A stretch of DNA of 64,000 bases from the NCBI GenBank assembly GCA_033557465.1, contig CM066033.1:1245843523-1245907522 (forward strand), given 5' to 3'. Positions 21,193-31,112 of the stretch are shown here, one piece after another. Position 1 is the stretch's first letter. The number at the start of each line of letters is the position of its first letter. Source of the DNA: Ichthyophis bannanicus (lineage: Eukaryota; Chordata; Amphibia; Gymnophiona; Ichthyophiidae). The notes beneath the pieces are model-generated. The model saw only the letters and a list, made by a program, of their open reading frames with translations, did not search any database and had not been told where the DNA came from. The position numbers were made by a program, and so were the translations under genes.

Positions 21193-21431
21193 CTTTTTTC
21201 CGCGGAGCCCTACAGACGTACCCGTCGTGTCCCCGCTAAAAAAGTTGATTTTCGTGAGTTTTTCTCGTTTTTCAAGTCGATTCGACGCCGGCCGTTTTCC
21301 TACCCGGACTCGTGACGCCGTTGCGAGTCCTTCACTTATTTTTCGGTTTTTCTGATTTTTGGTCAGTTTCGTTTTCGGTTTTTTCGCTGGCAGCCCGGTC
21401 CTTTGACCTTGCAGGGGCCCTTTTTCCCCCG

Positions 21432-23338
21432 ATGGCTGCCAGTGGTTTCAAGCGGTGTGGTCAGTGTGACAGAAATATGTCACTCACTGACACACACGAT
21501 AATTGCCTCCGCTGCCTGGGCCCGGATCATGAAGAAATGATCTGTGGAGCCTGTGGCAAAATGTCCTCCAAAGCGTTGAGGAGTCGGCGGCATCAGCGGG
21601 ATAGAATCTTCGCTGACCCCAGCCGTACCCGGACCTCGTCGGAGGCCTCGGCATCCAGAGGCTCCAGCTCTGACCATCGCCGAAGTTCCTCTGACAGGGG
21701 TTCTCCCTCCGGAGACCATCGACGGAAGACAAAACCCGCGAGGGCGGCGTCGGTGGACGCTCCTGGCTCCGCGAGGGCCAGGTCGCATAGCCCCGACAGC
21801 CGTCCCGGGTCTTTGGAGAAGGAGCGCCTCCCGAAGCGACCTCGCCTGGAGTCGGAGTTGCCTGCTCGGGTAAGTCCTGTGGTCCTTCTGGACTCGCCTC
21901 CGAGAGTGCCGACGTCGGGCCCGAGTCGGGGGCTGCTGGGTCACCTGAGGTCGGACTCAGGTTGACGGCCTTGGAGAGCAGACTATCTGCCTTCATGGAC
22001 CAGCAGCGAGCACTGATCGCTAGCCTCGCTGGCGCCGCTGCCCCGACCGCCGGGACGTCGACGTCTAAGTCGACCCCGGAGACCGAGCCGATCCTTGAGT
22101 CCATGCGAACTCGAGTCGATCCTCGGTCGAGGTCACCCTCGGCCTCCCGTTCGGGACCGAGGTCGTCGCCGCCGACTCCCTCGGCGTCGGGGCGGCCGAC
22201 GCCTCCGCTTGCCCGAGCCGACCCCACTGATTCCTCCTCGGAGTCGGTCTGGGAGTCTGAAGAGGAGGAGTCACCTGATTCCTTTCGGACTCGGTGTGTC
22301 CCCTCGGACTCACCTGAGTCCGAACCTCGGAAACAGTCCCCTCCGGAGGATGCCCGGTTCTTGGACTTCGTCAGGGATATGGCCAAGGCTTTGGCCTTCC
22401 CTGCGGATCCCGAGGAGGAGCCTCGAGCCGAAGAGCTCGACGCCCTTCAGTACGACTCTCCCGCCCGGGAGCACTTTACTGTACCAGTGCCTCCCATGCT
22501 GGAACGACTACTCTTCCGCATGTGGGAGAGTCCGGCCTCGTCGCCGGTATTGAGCAAGCGGGTCGATTCCATCTATCGAGTCCGCAAGAGTCTTGGCTTC
22601 CAAAAAGCACAGCTGCCACACCATTCCATGGTAGTGGAATCGGCCATGCATAGGCTTAAGAGCCAAAAGATGCACTCCTCGGTGCCTCCTGGCAGGGAGG
22701 CCCGTAACCTGGATGGCCTTGGTAAGAAGTGTTTCCAGGGCTCTATGCTTGCTTGTCGTGTCCAGACCTACCAGCTCTACATGGGCATGTATCTCCGAGA
22801 CCTGGCTAAAGAACTAGCCGGATTCTCCGCTGGATTGTCCGAGGAACCTTTGCGGAGATTCCTGGCCTTGACAACTGGTATTCGGGAATGCTCCAAATTC
22901 ATGTCCCGAGCAGCCTATGATGGCTTTGAAGCATCGGCTCGTGTGGCCGCAGCTGGCATCGGTGCCCGCCGACAGGCTTGGCTTCAGTCGTCTGACCTTG
23001 AACCTTGGGTCCAGGACAAGTTGGTCGATGTCCCCTGCAGAGGTGAGAACCTCTTTGGCAAGCCCATGGCTGAAAAGGCTGCACAAATCGAGACGGAGAC
23101 TCTCACCAGGACCAGGCTTTCTAGGAAGACCTCCGCCCCTTCCCAGAAAAAGAAGGGCTCGGGAAAAAAGGCCTTTTACCCGAGAAAGGCGGCTGCCTAT
23201 AAACACTACCCCCAATATCAGGCCCCTCCAGCTCCCCAGCAGGGTCAGCAGGCCAAGGGACGGGGTAACGGGTCCCGTAGGCAGCAAGCCCCCAAGCCTG
23301 CACCACCAGCCCCTGCTCAGCAGGGTGGGGGTTTTTGA
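21432..23338 (+). pseudogene. DIRS gag-like protein (DIRS-IV), frame-shifted once
   Basis: The ATG at 21432 (MAASGFKRCGQCDRNMSLTD) begins a zinc-cluster N-terminus, C-x2-C...H...C-x2-C...H...C-x2-C within residues 9-47. A Ser/Arg-rich region follows. The frame closes at TGA 21963-21965, while the downstream gag (LTALESRLSAFMDQQRAL) is open in a different frame from about 21900 to 23338. The C-terminal part has SPPEDARFLDFVRDMAKAL, MVVESAMHRLKSQKMHSS, YQLYMGMYLRDLAKELAGF and a Gln/Pro/Lys-rich tail. DIRS-VII has the same frame offset, so the shift may be inherited or programmed. This fold is related to LAP2-alpha. Confidence 0.85.
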
Positions 23339-25250
23339 CTTCCTCAGCATAGCCTCTCCCCCTCAGCTGGTTCCTCCCAGCACCGGAGGCCGGCTGGTTC
23401 ACTTCGCCCACAGGTGGTCCAACATCACTTCAGATGCCTGGGTGCTTCAAGTCGTGCGAGAAGGATATCTTCTCCACTTCCATCAGGTCCCTTCCTCTTA
23501 TTTTCCGGGAGAACCTCCTCGACTCCCTCTGCACAGGGACTTACTCCTTCAGGAGTTAGCAAGTCTTCTTCAGGAACAGGCTGTGGAACCGGTGCCCCAC
23601 CACCTGAGAGGTCAAGGCTTTTATTCCAGGTATTTCCTAATACCAAAGAGGACAGGAGGCCTCAGACCCATCCTGGACTTGCGCAACCTCAACAAGTTCC
23701 TTGTGCGGGAAAAGTTCAAGATGCTTACCCTTGGAATCCTTCTGCCCTACCTCCAGCAGGGAGATTGGCTATGCTCCTTGGATCTAAAGGATGCCTACAC
23801 GCACATCCTCATCCACCCAAGCCACCGCCAATACCTAAGGTTTGTGGTGGCAGGAAATCACTACCAGTACAGAGTACTGCCCTTTGGCCTATCCTCCGCA
23901 CCACGAGTCTTCACAAAATGTCTCGCGGTGGTGGCAGCTTATCTCAGGCTTCACGGCCTCTATGTCTTTCCGTACCTCGACGACTGGCTCATCAGAGCGC
24001 CGTCCTCTCTGGCAGTCGCCAATGCCACACACCGCACGGTGACCCTTCTGCAGTACTTGGGCTTTGTCATAAACTTCGCAAAGTCCACTTTGCTCCCCTC
24101 ACAGGATCTAGAGTTCATGGGCGCAAGACTGCACACTCCTCAGGCTCGAGCTTTCCTGCCTCTCGACAGGGCTCAACGGCTCATGGACCTAGCCGGCCGT
24201 TTTCGCAGCCAGTCCCTGGTCTCCGCCAGGCGCTTCCTGAGACTACTCGGCCATATGGCTTCCACCGTCCACGTGACCCCCAATGCTCGCCTGAATATGC
24301 AGCCGGCCCAATGGTGCCTTCGCAAGCAGTGGCAACAAGCCACCAGCGGACTCGCCGACTTAGTGCGCCTCTCCAGACCGCTGGCCTCTTCCCTACAGTG
24401 GTGGCTTCATCGGCCGAACTCGGTGCTCGGAATGCCTTTTCAGTCGCCTCAACCGGCTCAAGTGCTGACGACCGATGCTTCCCTCCTGGGTTGGGGAGCA
24501 CATTGCCAGGGGGCATGTACTCAAGGTCTCTGGACCGCGTGGGAGTCTGCTCAACAGATCAACTTCCTGGAGCTCAGAGCAATTCGTCTGGCGCTCAAGG
24601 CTTTCTCCCACCTGACCTCTCACCAGTCCGTCCTTGTACAGACGGACAATCAAGTGGCCATGTTCTACGTGAACAAACAGGGGGGCACGGGCTCCCTCCT
24701 TCTCTGCCGAGAAGCTCAGAAGCTCTGCTCTTGGGCCGTCAGTCACGGCATCCTTCTCAAGGCAGTTTATCTCCCAGGCCTGGAAAATTGCCTGGCAGAC
24801 AAACTCAGCAGGATCCTCCAGCCGCACGAGTGGCGCCTGGATCCCTTGGTAGTTCAGAAGCTCTTTCTAAAGTGGGGCCTCCCCACGATGGATCTCTTTG
24901 CCAGTCCTCTCAACCGGCAACTTCCGCGCTTCTGCTCTCGTCAGCCACATCCCCTTCGAGTGGCGGCGGATGCTTTTCTGCTCTCATGGTCGGAAAGCCT
25001 TCTCTATGCTTTTCCTCCCATCCCGCTAGTCTCCCGAACTCTGTTCAAGGTTCTACGGGACAAAGCGTCCATGATCCTGGTGGCTCCTCGCTGGCCCAGA
25101 CAGCCGTGGTTCCCACTCCTGTTACAATTGGCGGCAGAGGATCCGTTCCCTCTGGGGTTTCAACCGGATCTCCTAACACAGGATCAGGGGTCTCTGCTAC
25201 ACCCCAACCTCAGATCTCTCAACCTAATGGCCTGGCGGCTGAAAGGGTAG
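22917..25250 (+). CDS. DIRS reverse transcriptase / RNase H / methyltransferase-like polyprotein (DIRS-IV)
   Basis: A 777-codon open frame; the true start is unknown because the first ~140 codons overlap gag in another frame. Conserved sequence begins at about residue 155. Reverse transcriptase: FLIPKRTGGLRPILDLRNLN, then DWLCSLDLKDAYTHILIHP (motif A), VLPFGLSSAPRVFTK and the catalytic YLDD at residues 353-356. RNase H: LTTDAS at about 517-522, LELRAI, and QTDNQVAMFYVNKQGGTG at about 577. The last 120 residues (TMDLFASPLNRQLPRF, DAFLLSW, LYAFPP, WPRQPWFPLL) match the block that in DIRS elements is assigned to an adenine-methyltransferase-like domain. No internal stop. It overlaps the recombinase frame at its 3' end. 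Confidence 0.9.
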   Translation: MMALKHRLVWPQLASVPADRLGFSRLTLNLGSRTSWSMSPAEVRTSLASPWLKRLHKSRRRLSPGPGFLGRPPPLPRKRRAREKRPFTRERRLPINTTPNIRPLQLPSRVSRPRDGVTGPVGSKPPSLHHQPLLSRVGVFDFLSIASPPQLVPPSTGGRLVHFAHRWSNITSDAWVLQVVREGYLLHFHQVPSSYFPGEPPRLPLHRDLLLQELASLLQEQAVEPVPHHLRGQGFYSRYFLIPKRTGGLRPILDLRNLNKFLVREKFKMLTLGILLPYLQQGDWLCSLDLKDAYTHILIHPSHRQYLRFVVAGNHYQYRVLPFGLSSAPRVFTKCLAVVAAYLRLHGLYVFPYLDDWLIRAPSSLAVANATHRTVTLLQYLGFVINFAKSTLLPSQDLEFMGARLHTPQARAFLPLDRAQRLMDLAGRFRSQSLVSARRFLRLLGHMASTVHVTPNARLNMQPAQWCLRKQWQQATSGLADLVRLSRPLASSLQWWLHRPNSVLGMPFQSPQPAQVLTTDASLLGWGAHCQGACTQGLWTAWESAQQINFLELRAIRLALKAFSHLTSHQSVLVQTDNQVAMFYVNKQGGTGSLLLCREAQKLCSWAVSHGILLKAVYLPGLENCLADKLSRILQPHEWRLDPLVVQKLFLKWGLPTMDLFASPLNRQLPRFCSRQPHPLRVAADAFLLSWSESLLYAFPPIPLVSRTLFKVLRDKASMILVAPRWPRQPWFPLLLQLAAEDPFPLGFQPDLLTQDQGSLLHPNLRSLNLMAWRLKG

Positions 25251-26287
25251 TCCTTGCTCCCCTTCTCCTGCCGGCAGAGGTGGAAGAGGTCATCCTAGCT
25301 TCTCGGCGACCTTCTACCCGCAAATGCTACGCCCTAAAATGGCGTCGCTTTTCCGTTTGGTGTGTGCAGCAGTCTCAGGATCCCTTCTCCTGCTCGGTGT
25401 CGGTGATCTTGCAGTACCTGCTCTACCTCTCTAATCTGGGACTTAAGTCCAACTCCGTCAAAGTCCACCTCAGTGCTCTTTCAGCACACCATGTGCCGGT
25501 GGACGGCAGACCTCTCTCCAGCGACCCTCTCGTAGCACGGTTTCTCCGAGGTCTCCTTCTGCTTAAACCACCTCTGCGCCCGCCAGCACCTGACTGGGAT
25601 CTGAATGTGGTTTTACAGCGGATCACCTGTCCGCCTTTTGAACCGATGGCTACCTGTTCTCTGCGTTTTCTTTCGTGGAAAACCTTATTCCTGATAGCCC
25701 TCACTTCCGCTAGACGCGTAAGTGAATTGCAGGCCCTCGTGTCTGATCCTCCCTTCACTCGGTTCTACAAAAATAGGGTAGTCCTACGGACTCACCCAAA
25801 ATTTCTTCCAAAAGTGGTTTCCCCTTTTCACATCAATCAGGAGGTGGTACTTCCGACCTTCTTCCCCAGACCTCACTCCAGCCGAGCTGAACGAGTCCTG
25901 CATACCCTGGACTGTAGAAGGGCATTGAACTTCTACCTTGACCGTACGCGGGAGCACCGTAAGGCTGCTCAGCTTTTTGTGTCTTTTGACCCCAATAAAT
26001 TGGGGCTCCCGGTCTCCAAGCGTACTCTGTCCATCTGGGTTGCTGACTGTATCGCTTGGGCTTATGGGGCAGCCGGACTCTCCTTAGAAAGTCGAGTCAC
26101 GGCTCATTGTGTTCGGGCGAAGGCTACGTCAGTGGCTTACCTCCGCTCTGTTCCGCTGGCAGACATCTGCCGGGCCGCTACTTGGTCTTCGAGCCAGACT
26201 TTTGCGGTCCATTACTGTCTCGAGAGGGAGTCCCGTAGGGACAGTGCTTTTGGACAGGCAGTCCTCCGAAATCTCTTCGAGGTTTGA
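25223..26287 (+). CDS. DIRS tyrosine recombinase (DIRS-IV)
   Basis: An open frame that extends far upstream (to 23414) as a shadow of the RT frame. Conserved recombinase sequence starts at about 25223; no unambiguous start codon is visible, so expression by overlap, re-initiation or frameshift is likely. The N-terminal core-binding part has STRKCYALKWRRFSVWC and LKSNSVKVHLSALSAHH. The catalytic part has box I SARRVSELQAL (arginine present), KRTLSIWVAD, the HCVR pair (H-x-x-R) in VTAHCVRAKATSVA, and HYCLERESRRD with the likely tyrosine nucleophile. All key residues are present, unlike in DIRS-III, VI and VII. In DIRS elements this enzyme integrates circular DNA without target duplication. Confidence 0.88.
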   Translation, partial: PNGLAAERVVLAPLLLPAEVEEVILASRRPSTRKCYALKWRRFSVWCVQQSQDPFSCSVSVILQYLLYLSNLGLKSNSVKVHLSALSAHHVPVDGRPLSSDPLVARFLRGLLLLKPPLRPPAPDWDLNVVLQRITCPPFEPMATCSLRFLSWKTLFLIALTSARRVSELQALVSDPPFTRFYKNRVVLRTHPKFLPKVVSPFHINQEVVLPTFFPRPHSSRAERVLHTLDCRRALNFYLDRTREHRKAAQLFVSFDPNKLGLPVSKRTLSIWVADCIAWAYGAAGLSLESRVTAHCVRAKATSVAYLRSVPLADICRAATWSSSQTFAVHYCLERESRRDSAFGQAVLRNLFEV

Positions 26288-26427
26288 GCAACTCCTACCC
26301 TCCATCCCGGATGAGGGCTACCGGTGGGTGATAATTCAGTGAAGATTCCTTCCTTCTGTGCTGCTGAGCTAGAGGGAGCTCATTTTTGTGCTTAGGGTCT
26401 CCGGTAGCCTTAAGCTTGGGAGTCCCA

Positions 26428-26515
26428 TATGTGAGGACTGACTTCCTGCTTGGTCCTGGAGAAAGCGTAGTTACTCACCTGTAACAGATGTTCTCCAGGA
26501 GCAGCAGGAATCAGT
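26428..26515 (+). repeat. DIRS-IV internal complementary region
   Basis: It reads as the reverse complement of the right end joined to the left end: CCATATGTGAGGACTGACTT...TGGTCCTGGAGAA (left end) followed by AGCGTAGTTACTCACCTGT (right end) and TTCTCCAGGAGCAGCAGGAA. This is the signature DIRS region thought to help rebuild ends during circle formation. Confidence 0.9.
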
Positions 26516-26604
26516 CCTCACAACCCTCCCTCCTCCCCGTGGAGTTGCAATCATCTGCTTAAGTTTTTTTGCAAATTTTTATGCTGTCTTTTAGCTATGT
26601 CATC

Positions 26605-26792
26605 AGACTGGCTAAGATGGCACCCTTGGGCGGGAAGGCGACCGCGCATGCGCGCTGCAATTCCCAAAGGCTTTCTTTGAAAGCTGGGGAAAATTGCTCC
26701 GCGAGGGCTCCGTCGGCGCCGACGTCACCCATATGTGAGGACTGATTCCTGCTGCTCCTGGAGAACACCTGTTACAGGTGAGTAACTACGCT
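26605..26792 (+). repeat. DIRS-IV right inverted terminal repeat
   Basis: Inverted copy of the left repeat with an extra 27-bp outer extension (26766-26792) that contains the palindrome CACCTGTTACAGGTG and the splice-donor-like CAGGTGAGTAA. Confidence 0.9.
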
Positions 26793-26794
26793 TT

Positions 26795-27175
26795 CTTGTT
26801 AAACATGCCCAAAATGTTTCAAAGTTCATGAACAGGGCAACCTTTGATTGTTTCGAATGCATTAGAAGAACTTCTGCTATTTCTATCGGTGCATGTCGAA
26901 TTGCTTGGTTACGAGCATCTGATTTGGAACAGTGGGTGCAAGACAAGCTAGGAAATATTCCTTGCATGGGAGAGAACCTTTTTGGCAAGGATTGGCAGGA
27001 TAAAGCTTCTCAGCTTGAGTCCGAGAACACTACCTTGAATAGATTTTCCAGGACCACTGCCAACCCAGCTAAGAAAAAGGCAGTTAAGAAACCCTTTTTC
27101 AGCAAAAAGAAGAAATTCTATCCGTCTTACACCCAAACTGTCCACTATCCAGTCCATGCTTCCCAAAAGGGGTAG
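26795..27175 (+). pseudogene. DIRS gag-like protein, C-terminal part (DIRS-III)
   Basis: Family-2 gag C-terminus: NRATFDCFECIRRTSAISIG, a WVQDKLGNIPCMGENLFGKDW block and a Lys-rich tail (KKKAVKKPFFSKKKKF), ending at TAG 27173-27175. It is in frame with the part before DIRS-IV. Confidence 0.85.
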
Positions 27176-28314
27176 CAGCAGCCCAAGCAACAAAGGAAGG
27201 CTCAAGCCCCCAGAGCTCAACCAGCTCAGCAGGCACAGCCTCCACAAGGTCTTTGACTTCTTCCTAGGGAACCTAGTCATCCTACCTCTAAAAGGTCCAG
27301 AGCCTCTCAACAATCCAGGCAGACTCTGTTATTTTGCCAAGAGGTGGCAGCAGATAACATCAGAGCAGTGGACTCTCTCCATAGTGACAGAGGGGTAGAA
27401 AATCCACTTCCACAGTATGCCCCCTCCCTCTACTCCAAGAGAGTTCAGTTCTCGCCCCCCCCCCCCACCCTCTCTTGTGTCAAGAGGTCGCCTCTCTCCT
27501 TGCTCAGGGTGCAATAGAGGAGGTACCTCTTTCTCAACAGGGCCTGGGCTTTTATTCCCCCTACTTCCTCATACCAAAGAAGATAGGAGGGTACAGGCCC
27601 ATTCTGGACCTCAGGCAGTTGAACCAAGTATCTGTTCCGAGAAAAATTCAAAATGATCTCTTTCGGAACACTTCTCCCTTACATGCAGAATCAGGATTGG
27701 CTATGTTCTCTAGACCTAAAGGACACATATACACATATCCTTATTCATGCAGAACACAGAAGGTTTCTTCGATTCCTCTTTCAGGGAAGACATTACCAGT
27801 ACAGAATTCTACCCTTTGGCCTGGCTACCGCCCCAAGAGTCTTCACAAAATGCATGGCAGAAGTAGCAGCATTTCTAAGGATTCTAGGGATATTTGTCTT
27901 CCCGTACTTAGACGACTGGTTAATCTGAGCATCAACAGCTCCAGAAGCCAGCTTGGCTCTATCCTGCACAGTGAAAATCCTGTAATACTTGGGACTGGTC
28001 ATAAACCTCCCAAAATCCCAGCTCGCCCCATCTCAATCATTAGAGTTCATAGGGGCTCTCCTAGACACACGACAGTCGAGGGCTTTCCTGCCACAACTCT
28101 GTTGTGCTCGGATACTCCAACTGTCCTCTCAAGCAGCTATGAAAACTTTCCTAACTGCTCGAGAAATGCTTCAGTTGCTGGGGTATATGGCGTCCAGTGT
28201 TCATGTGGTCCCCTACGCTCGCCTACACATGTGAGCAGCCCAGTGGACCCTAGCCTCTCAGTGGACACAGGCGTCAGGACATCTAGGGGACAAAATCACG
28301 CCTCATTTCATCCC
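27176..28314 (+). pseudogene. DIRS reverse transcriptase (DIRS-III)
   Basis: It starts with HKVFDFFLGNLVIL and a stop near 27398. Next is AQGAIEEVPLSQQGLGFYSP (about 27500), YFLIPKKIGGYRPILDLRQLN, a frameshift at about 27640, then DWLCSLDLKDTYTHILIH and the catalytic FPYLDDWLI at about 27900-27926, directly followed by TGA. The thumb runs to GDKITPHFIP at 28314. The frame continues in segment 3 (FQWW at 39115), so DIRS-V split it cleanly. Confidence 0.85.
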
Positions 28315-28316
28315 AT

Positions 28317-28500
28317 CTCCAGGAACAAGCAGGAATGAGTCTTCACATATGGGTACATCGGTACCGATGGAGCCTGCGCGGGAACGCTCCCCAGCATCCA
28401 AAAAGAAAACTTTTGGGAGCATCCCACACGCATGCGTGCTGCCTTCCCGCCCATTCACTTCCCTCTCATCAGTTTTCCGTTTTCTGCGGAGCCAGCAGGA
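28317..28500 (+). repeat. DIRS-V left inverted terminal repeat
   Basis: CTCCAGGAACAAGCAGGAAT and the following ~180 bp form the inverse of 38925-39088. It is the family-2 version, with GGTACATCGGTACCGATGGA in the middle. Confidence 0.88.
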
Positions 28501-28693
28501 CGTATTCCTGTTACCGCAGAAAATTCTTTTTTTATTTTTTAGTTTTTTGTGTTCGCATCTGCCTTCCCTCGACGCCACCGGTACTGCTGGTGCTTTTCTT
28601 TCTTTTACTAAAAAAATTTCTTCTTTTCTTTAGGAATTTTTTACTGTTTTGTGCCTGACGGTTTCTAGGCCACCAGGCCTCTATCCTTCCATT

Positions 28694-30472
28694 ATGGAAA
28701 AGCCAGCCACTATCCTTAAGAAATGCTCAAAGTGTGGCGGTACAGATATATTTTCAGACACTCATACTTGATGTCTAAAATGTTTAGGTCCTGACCATTG
28801 CCCACTGGAGTGTCTCTCCTGCTGGAGCTCAAACAGAAGAAGTCTTCAGAATCGAGCACAACTCGATACCTGGATCACATCGCACTCGATGTCACCAGCT
28901 AGAATTTCTTCTTTTTCACAGGATCAGGTAACCAAACAAAAGTCTGTAAAGACTAGCCAGTCCTCGAGTGGTAGATCTCCTTCTCAGCATCGAGATGCCT
29001 CTGGCCTTGCCCTCGAGGACATATTGGCAATAAAGCCCTGGCGGGCGTCTTCGGGCTCCAAAGCATTAACGGGGTTTCAGGTTGTTTCCGGGGTTTCTAA
29101 CTCGGTGAACATACCTGGGCCATGCTCGGTGGTTGTGGCCGCTTCGAGCGGTACCGACACCCCGGCATCGGCTATGGTGATGGATGAAATACTCCTCACC
29201 GATGAACGTAGTTTAGCGCGCTCGGCTAATTTGGTACCGCTAGAGTTGCTGCAGACCTTTCCTCCAGTATCGGTATCAGCTCCGTACCGGTATCGGCATC
29301 GGTGTCTGTACCGTCCATGCTTGCTTCGACAGACTCGCTTCCTTCGATGCCGAGCCTGGAATCGATCTCTAGCATGCAGGATTCGGTACCGACTCGTCTC
29401 GATACTGACCTCGGGCGGTATCGAAGACATCGCTTTAAAGAAAATCCGATGCTTCATCCTTTCAGGTCTTCCGATCCCGTTGACTGGGATGAATCCATCG
29501 GTACCAAGGCTGAATTTTCAACAAGTCTAGCCTTTACCCCTCATTTTAGAGGGTCCTCCTCAGGGGAGATTTCTTTCCAAGCTTTTCTGCTTGATATGGC
29601 AAAGTTACTTGCCATTTCTATACCTGCTAAAGAATCCCTACCAGGGGATTCAGAGACTCTGCAATTCCCCTGGATTCCAAAGGAGGTGATCATGCTTCCT
29701 TTGCATCAGATCTTACAGGATCTACTATTAAGAATGTGGGAAACTCCTTTAACGGTATCCCCACATTCTAAGACACTTGACACTATGTATAAGGTGTCAC
29801 CTTCCCCAGGTTTTCAAAAGACTCAACTTCCTCATCATTCTATTGTTGTAGAATCAGCAATGAGGCGTATTAAGAGTACAAAAAAGCACTCTTCTTATCC
29901 GCCAGGTCATGAGTCTAGGACTTTAGATGCCTTTGGACGTCGATGCTTCCAGGCATCCATGCTTTCAGCAAGAATTATCTCATATATTTTCTATATGGGA
30001 TTGTCTCTTGAAGAGGTCACAAAGAACTTAAAGCTTTTGAACCCTTTTCTTCAAGAACATAAAAGAGCAGACTTTTTCATATTTGTCAGTCATGCTCCAA
30101 ATTCCTTAATCGTGCTTCCCTGGACTGTTTGAGTCTATTAGCAGAACTTCTGCTATAGCCATAGGAGCACGACGCATGGCCTGGCTCTAAGCTTCAGACT
30201 TGGACAAATGGGTACAAGAAAGGCTGGCAAATACTCCCTGTACTGGTGAAAATCTCTTTAACAAGGATGCTTTATTCCAAGCTAATCAGTTAAATACTGA
30301 TATTGTTGCTTTCAGAGGATTGTCAAAACTTTCCTCTATTCCAGCTAGTAAAAAATCTCCTAATAAACTTTATCCCCCTAAGGGGAAAAAGTTTTATTCA
30401 TCCTCTACCCATCATGCAGATGTTTCCAAAGAAGGCCAACATCATACCAGGCTAAGAAAACCAAAGCCTCAA
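28694..30472 (+). pseudogene. DIRS gag-like protein (DIRS-V)
   Basis: The ATG at 28694 (MEKPATILKKCSKCGGT) begins the family-2 gag. A TGA follows SDTHT at about 28768. The variable middle is frame-broken near 29500. The conserved half from about 29540 (GSSSGEISFQAFLLDMAKLL, LLLRMWETPL, GFQKTQLPHHSIVVESAMRR, SYIFYMGLSLEEV) is open to 30132. A last open part (WVQERLANTPCTGENLF) ends at TAG 30472. Confidence 0.82.
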
Positions 30473-30702
30473 TAGGCTCAGCAAACCCAGCAGTTGCAGG
30501 GTTTCTGATATATTTTATCATTTTTTCCTGTTGAGTTTCAGAACCGCTACCTACTTCTTAATAACAGAAGCATTTACAGTTCTTCTCATCCTTACTGAGA
30601 GGTCAGTGATACTCTGCCTCAATCCTCGACTTACCAAGAGAAATTCATTCTTTTAGCTCTTACAGCTATCAAGGATAATCATGCCCTACAGGTAACAGGC
30701 TT
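30473..30702 (+). other. Decayed DIRS-V sequence after gag
   Basis: The start of the reverse transcriptase is expected here, but no motif is recognisable. It is the same kind of decay as in the second DIRS-V segment. Confidence 0.5.
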
Positions 30703-30704
30703 TT

Positions 30705-30862
30705 CTCCAGGACCAAGCAGGAAGTCAGTCCTCACATATGGGTGACATCGACGTCGATGAAGCCCTTGCGGAGCATTTCCCCAGCTTTCTATGAAAGCCT
30801 TTGGGAATGCAGGCACGCATGCGCGGTTCCATTCCCACCTAAAGGTGCCATCTTACCTCAGT
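30705..30862 (+). repeat. DIRS-VI left inverted terminal repeat
   Basis: Family-1 left end. The reverse complement is at 36413-36565. The middle reads CATCGACGTCGATGAAGCCC, slightly different from DIRS-IV. Confidence 0.88.
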
Positions 30863-31112
30863 CTCTCGTTTTCCGTGAAGCCTGCCGGACGTGAGTCCTC
30901 GTCATCCCGGAAAATTGTTTGACTTTTTTGGCGATTCGCTGTTTTTTGTCTCCGGTTCGACGTCGGTTCCCCTCCCGCCGGGTTCGGTACACCGGTATCG
31001 AGCCCGATCTCTTTTTTCGGTTTTTGCCCTTCGTGGCTGGCGTTTGCGCCCTTTTTTTCTTTTTCCCTGGAAGGCCGGTCCTTCGACCTCGCGGGGACTC
31101 TTTTTTTCCCCG

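Larger units (their letters stand above)
21029..26794 (+). mobile_element. DIRS-IV (family 1), nearly intact, inserted in DIRS-III gag
   Basis: A complete element of about 5.77 kb. It has a left terminal repeat (21031-21192), gag, an open RT/RNase H/methyltransferase-like frame, an open tyrosine recombinase frame, an internal complementary region (26428-26515) and a right inverted repeat (26605-26792). There is no target duplication: TT at 21029-21030 and at 26793-26794 is the shared overlap, as expected for integration by a tyrosine recombinase. It is the best-preserved DIRS in the window; only gag is visibly damaged. Confidence 0.93.
26795..28314 (+). mobile_element. DIRS-III, segment 2 of 4
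   Basis: It resumes exactly where segment 1 stopped (reading ...DFLI / LVKHAQ...), through the end of gag and most of the reverse transcriptase. It is broken again at 28314 by DIRS-V. Confidence 0.9.
28315..30702 (+). mobile_element. DIRS-V (family 2), segment 1 of 2, inserted in DIRS-III
   Basis: A complete family-2 left end (28317-28500), leader and gag, up to 30702, where DIRS-VI is inserted. The target in DIRS-III reads ...CCA | TTTCAGTGG, with AT/TT at the crossover and no duplication. Confidence 0.9.

Noticed and set aside
23414..25200. Very long open frame upstream of the DIRS-IV recombinase
   Set aside because: It is an out-of-frame reading of the RT/RNase H coding sequence; only the part after about 25223 shows recombinase motifs.
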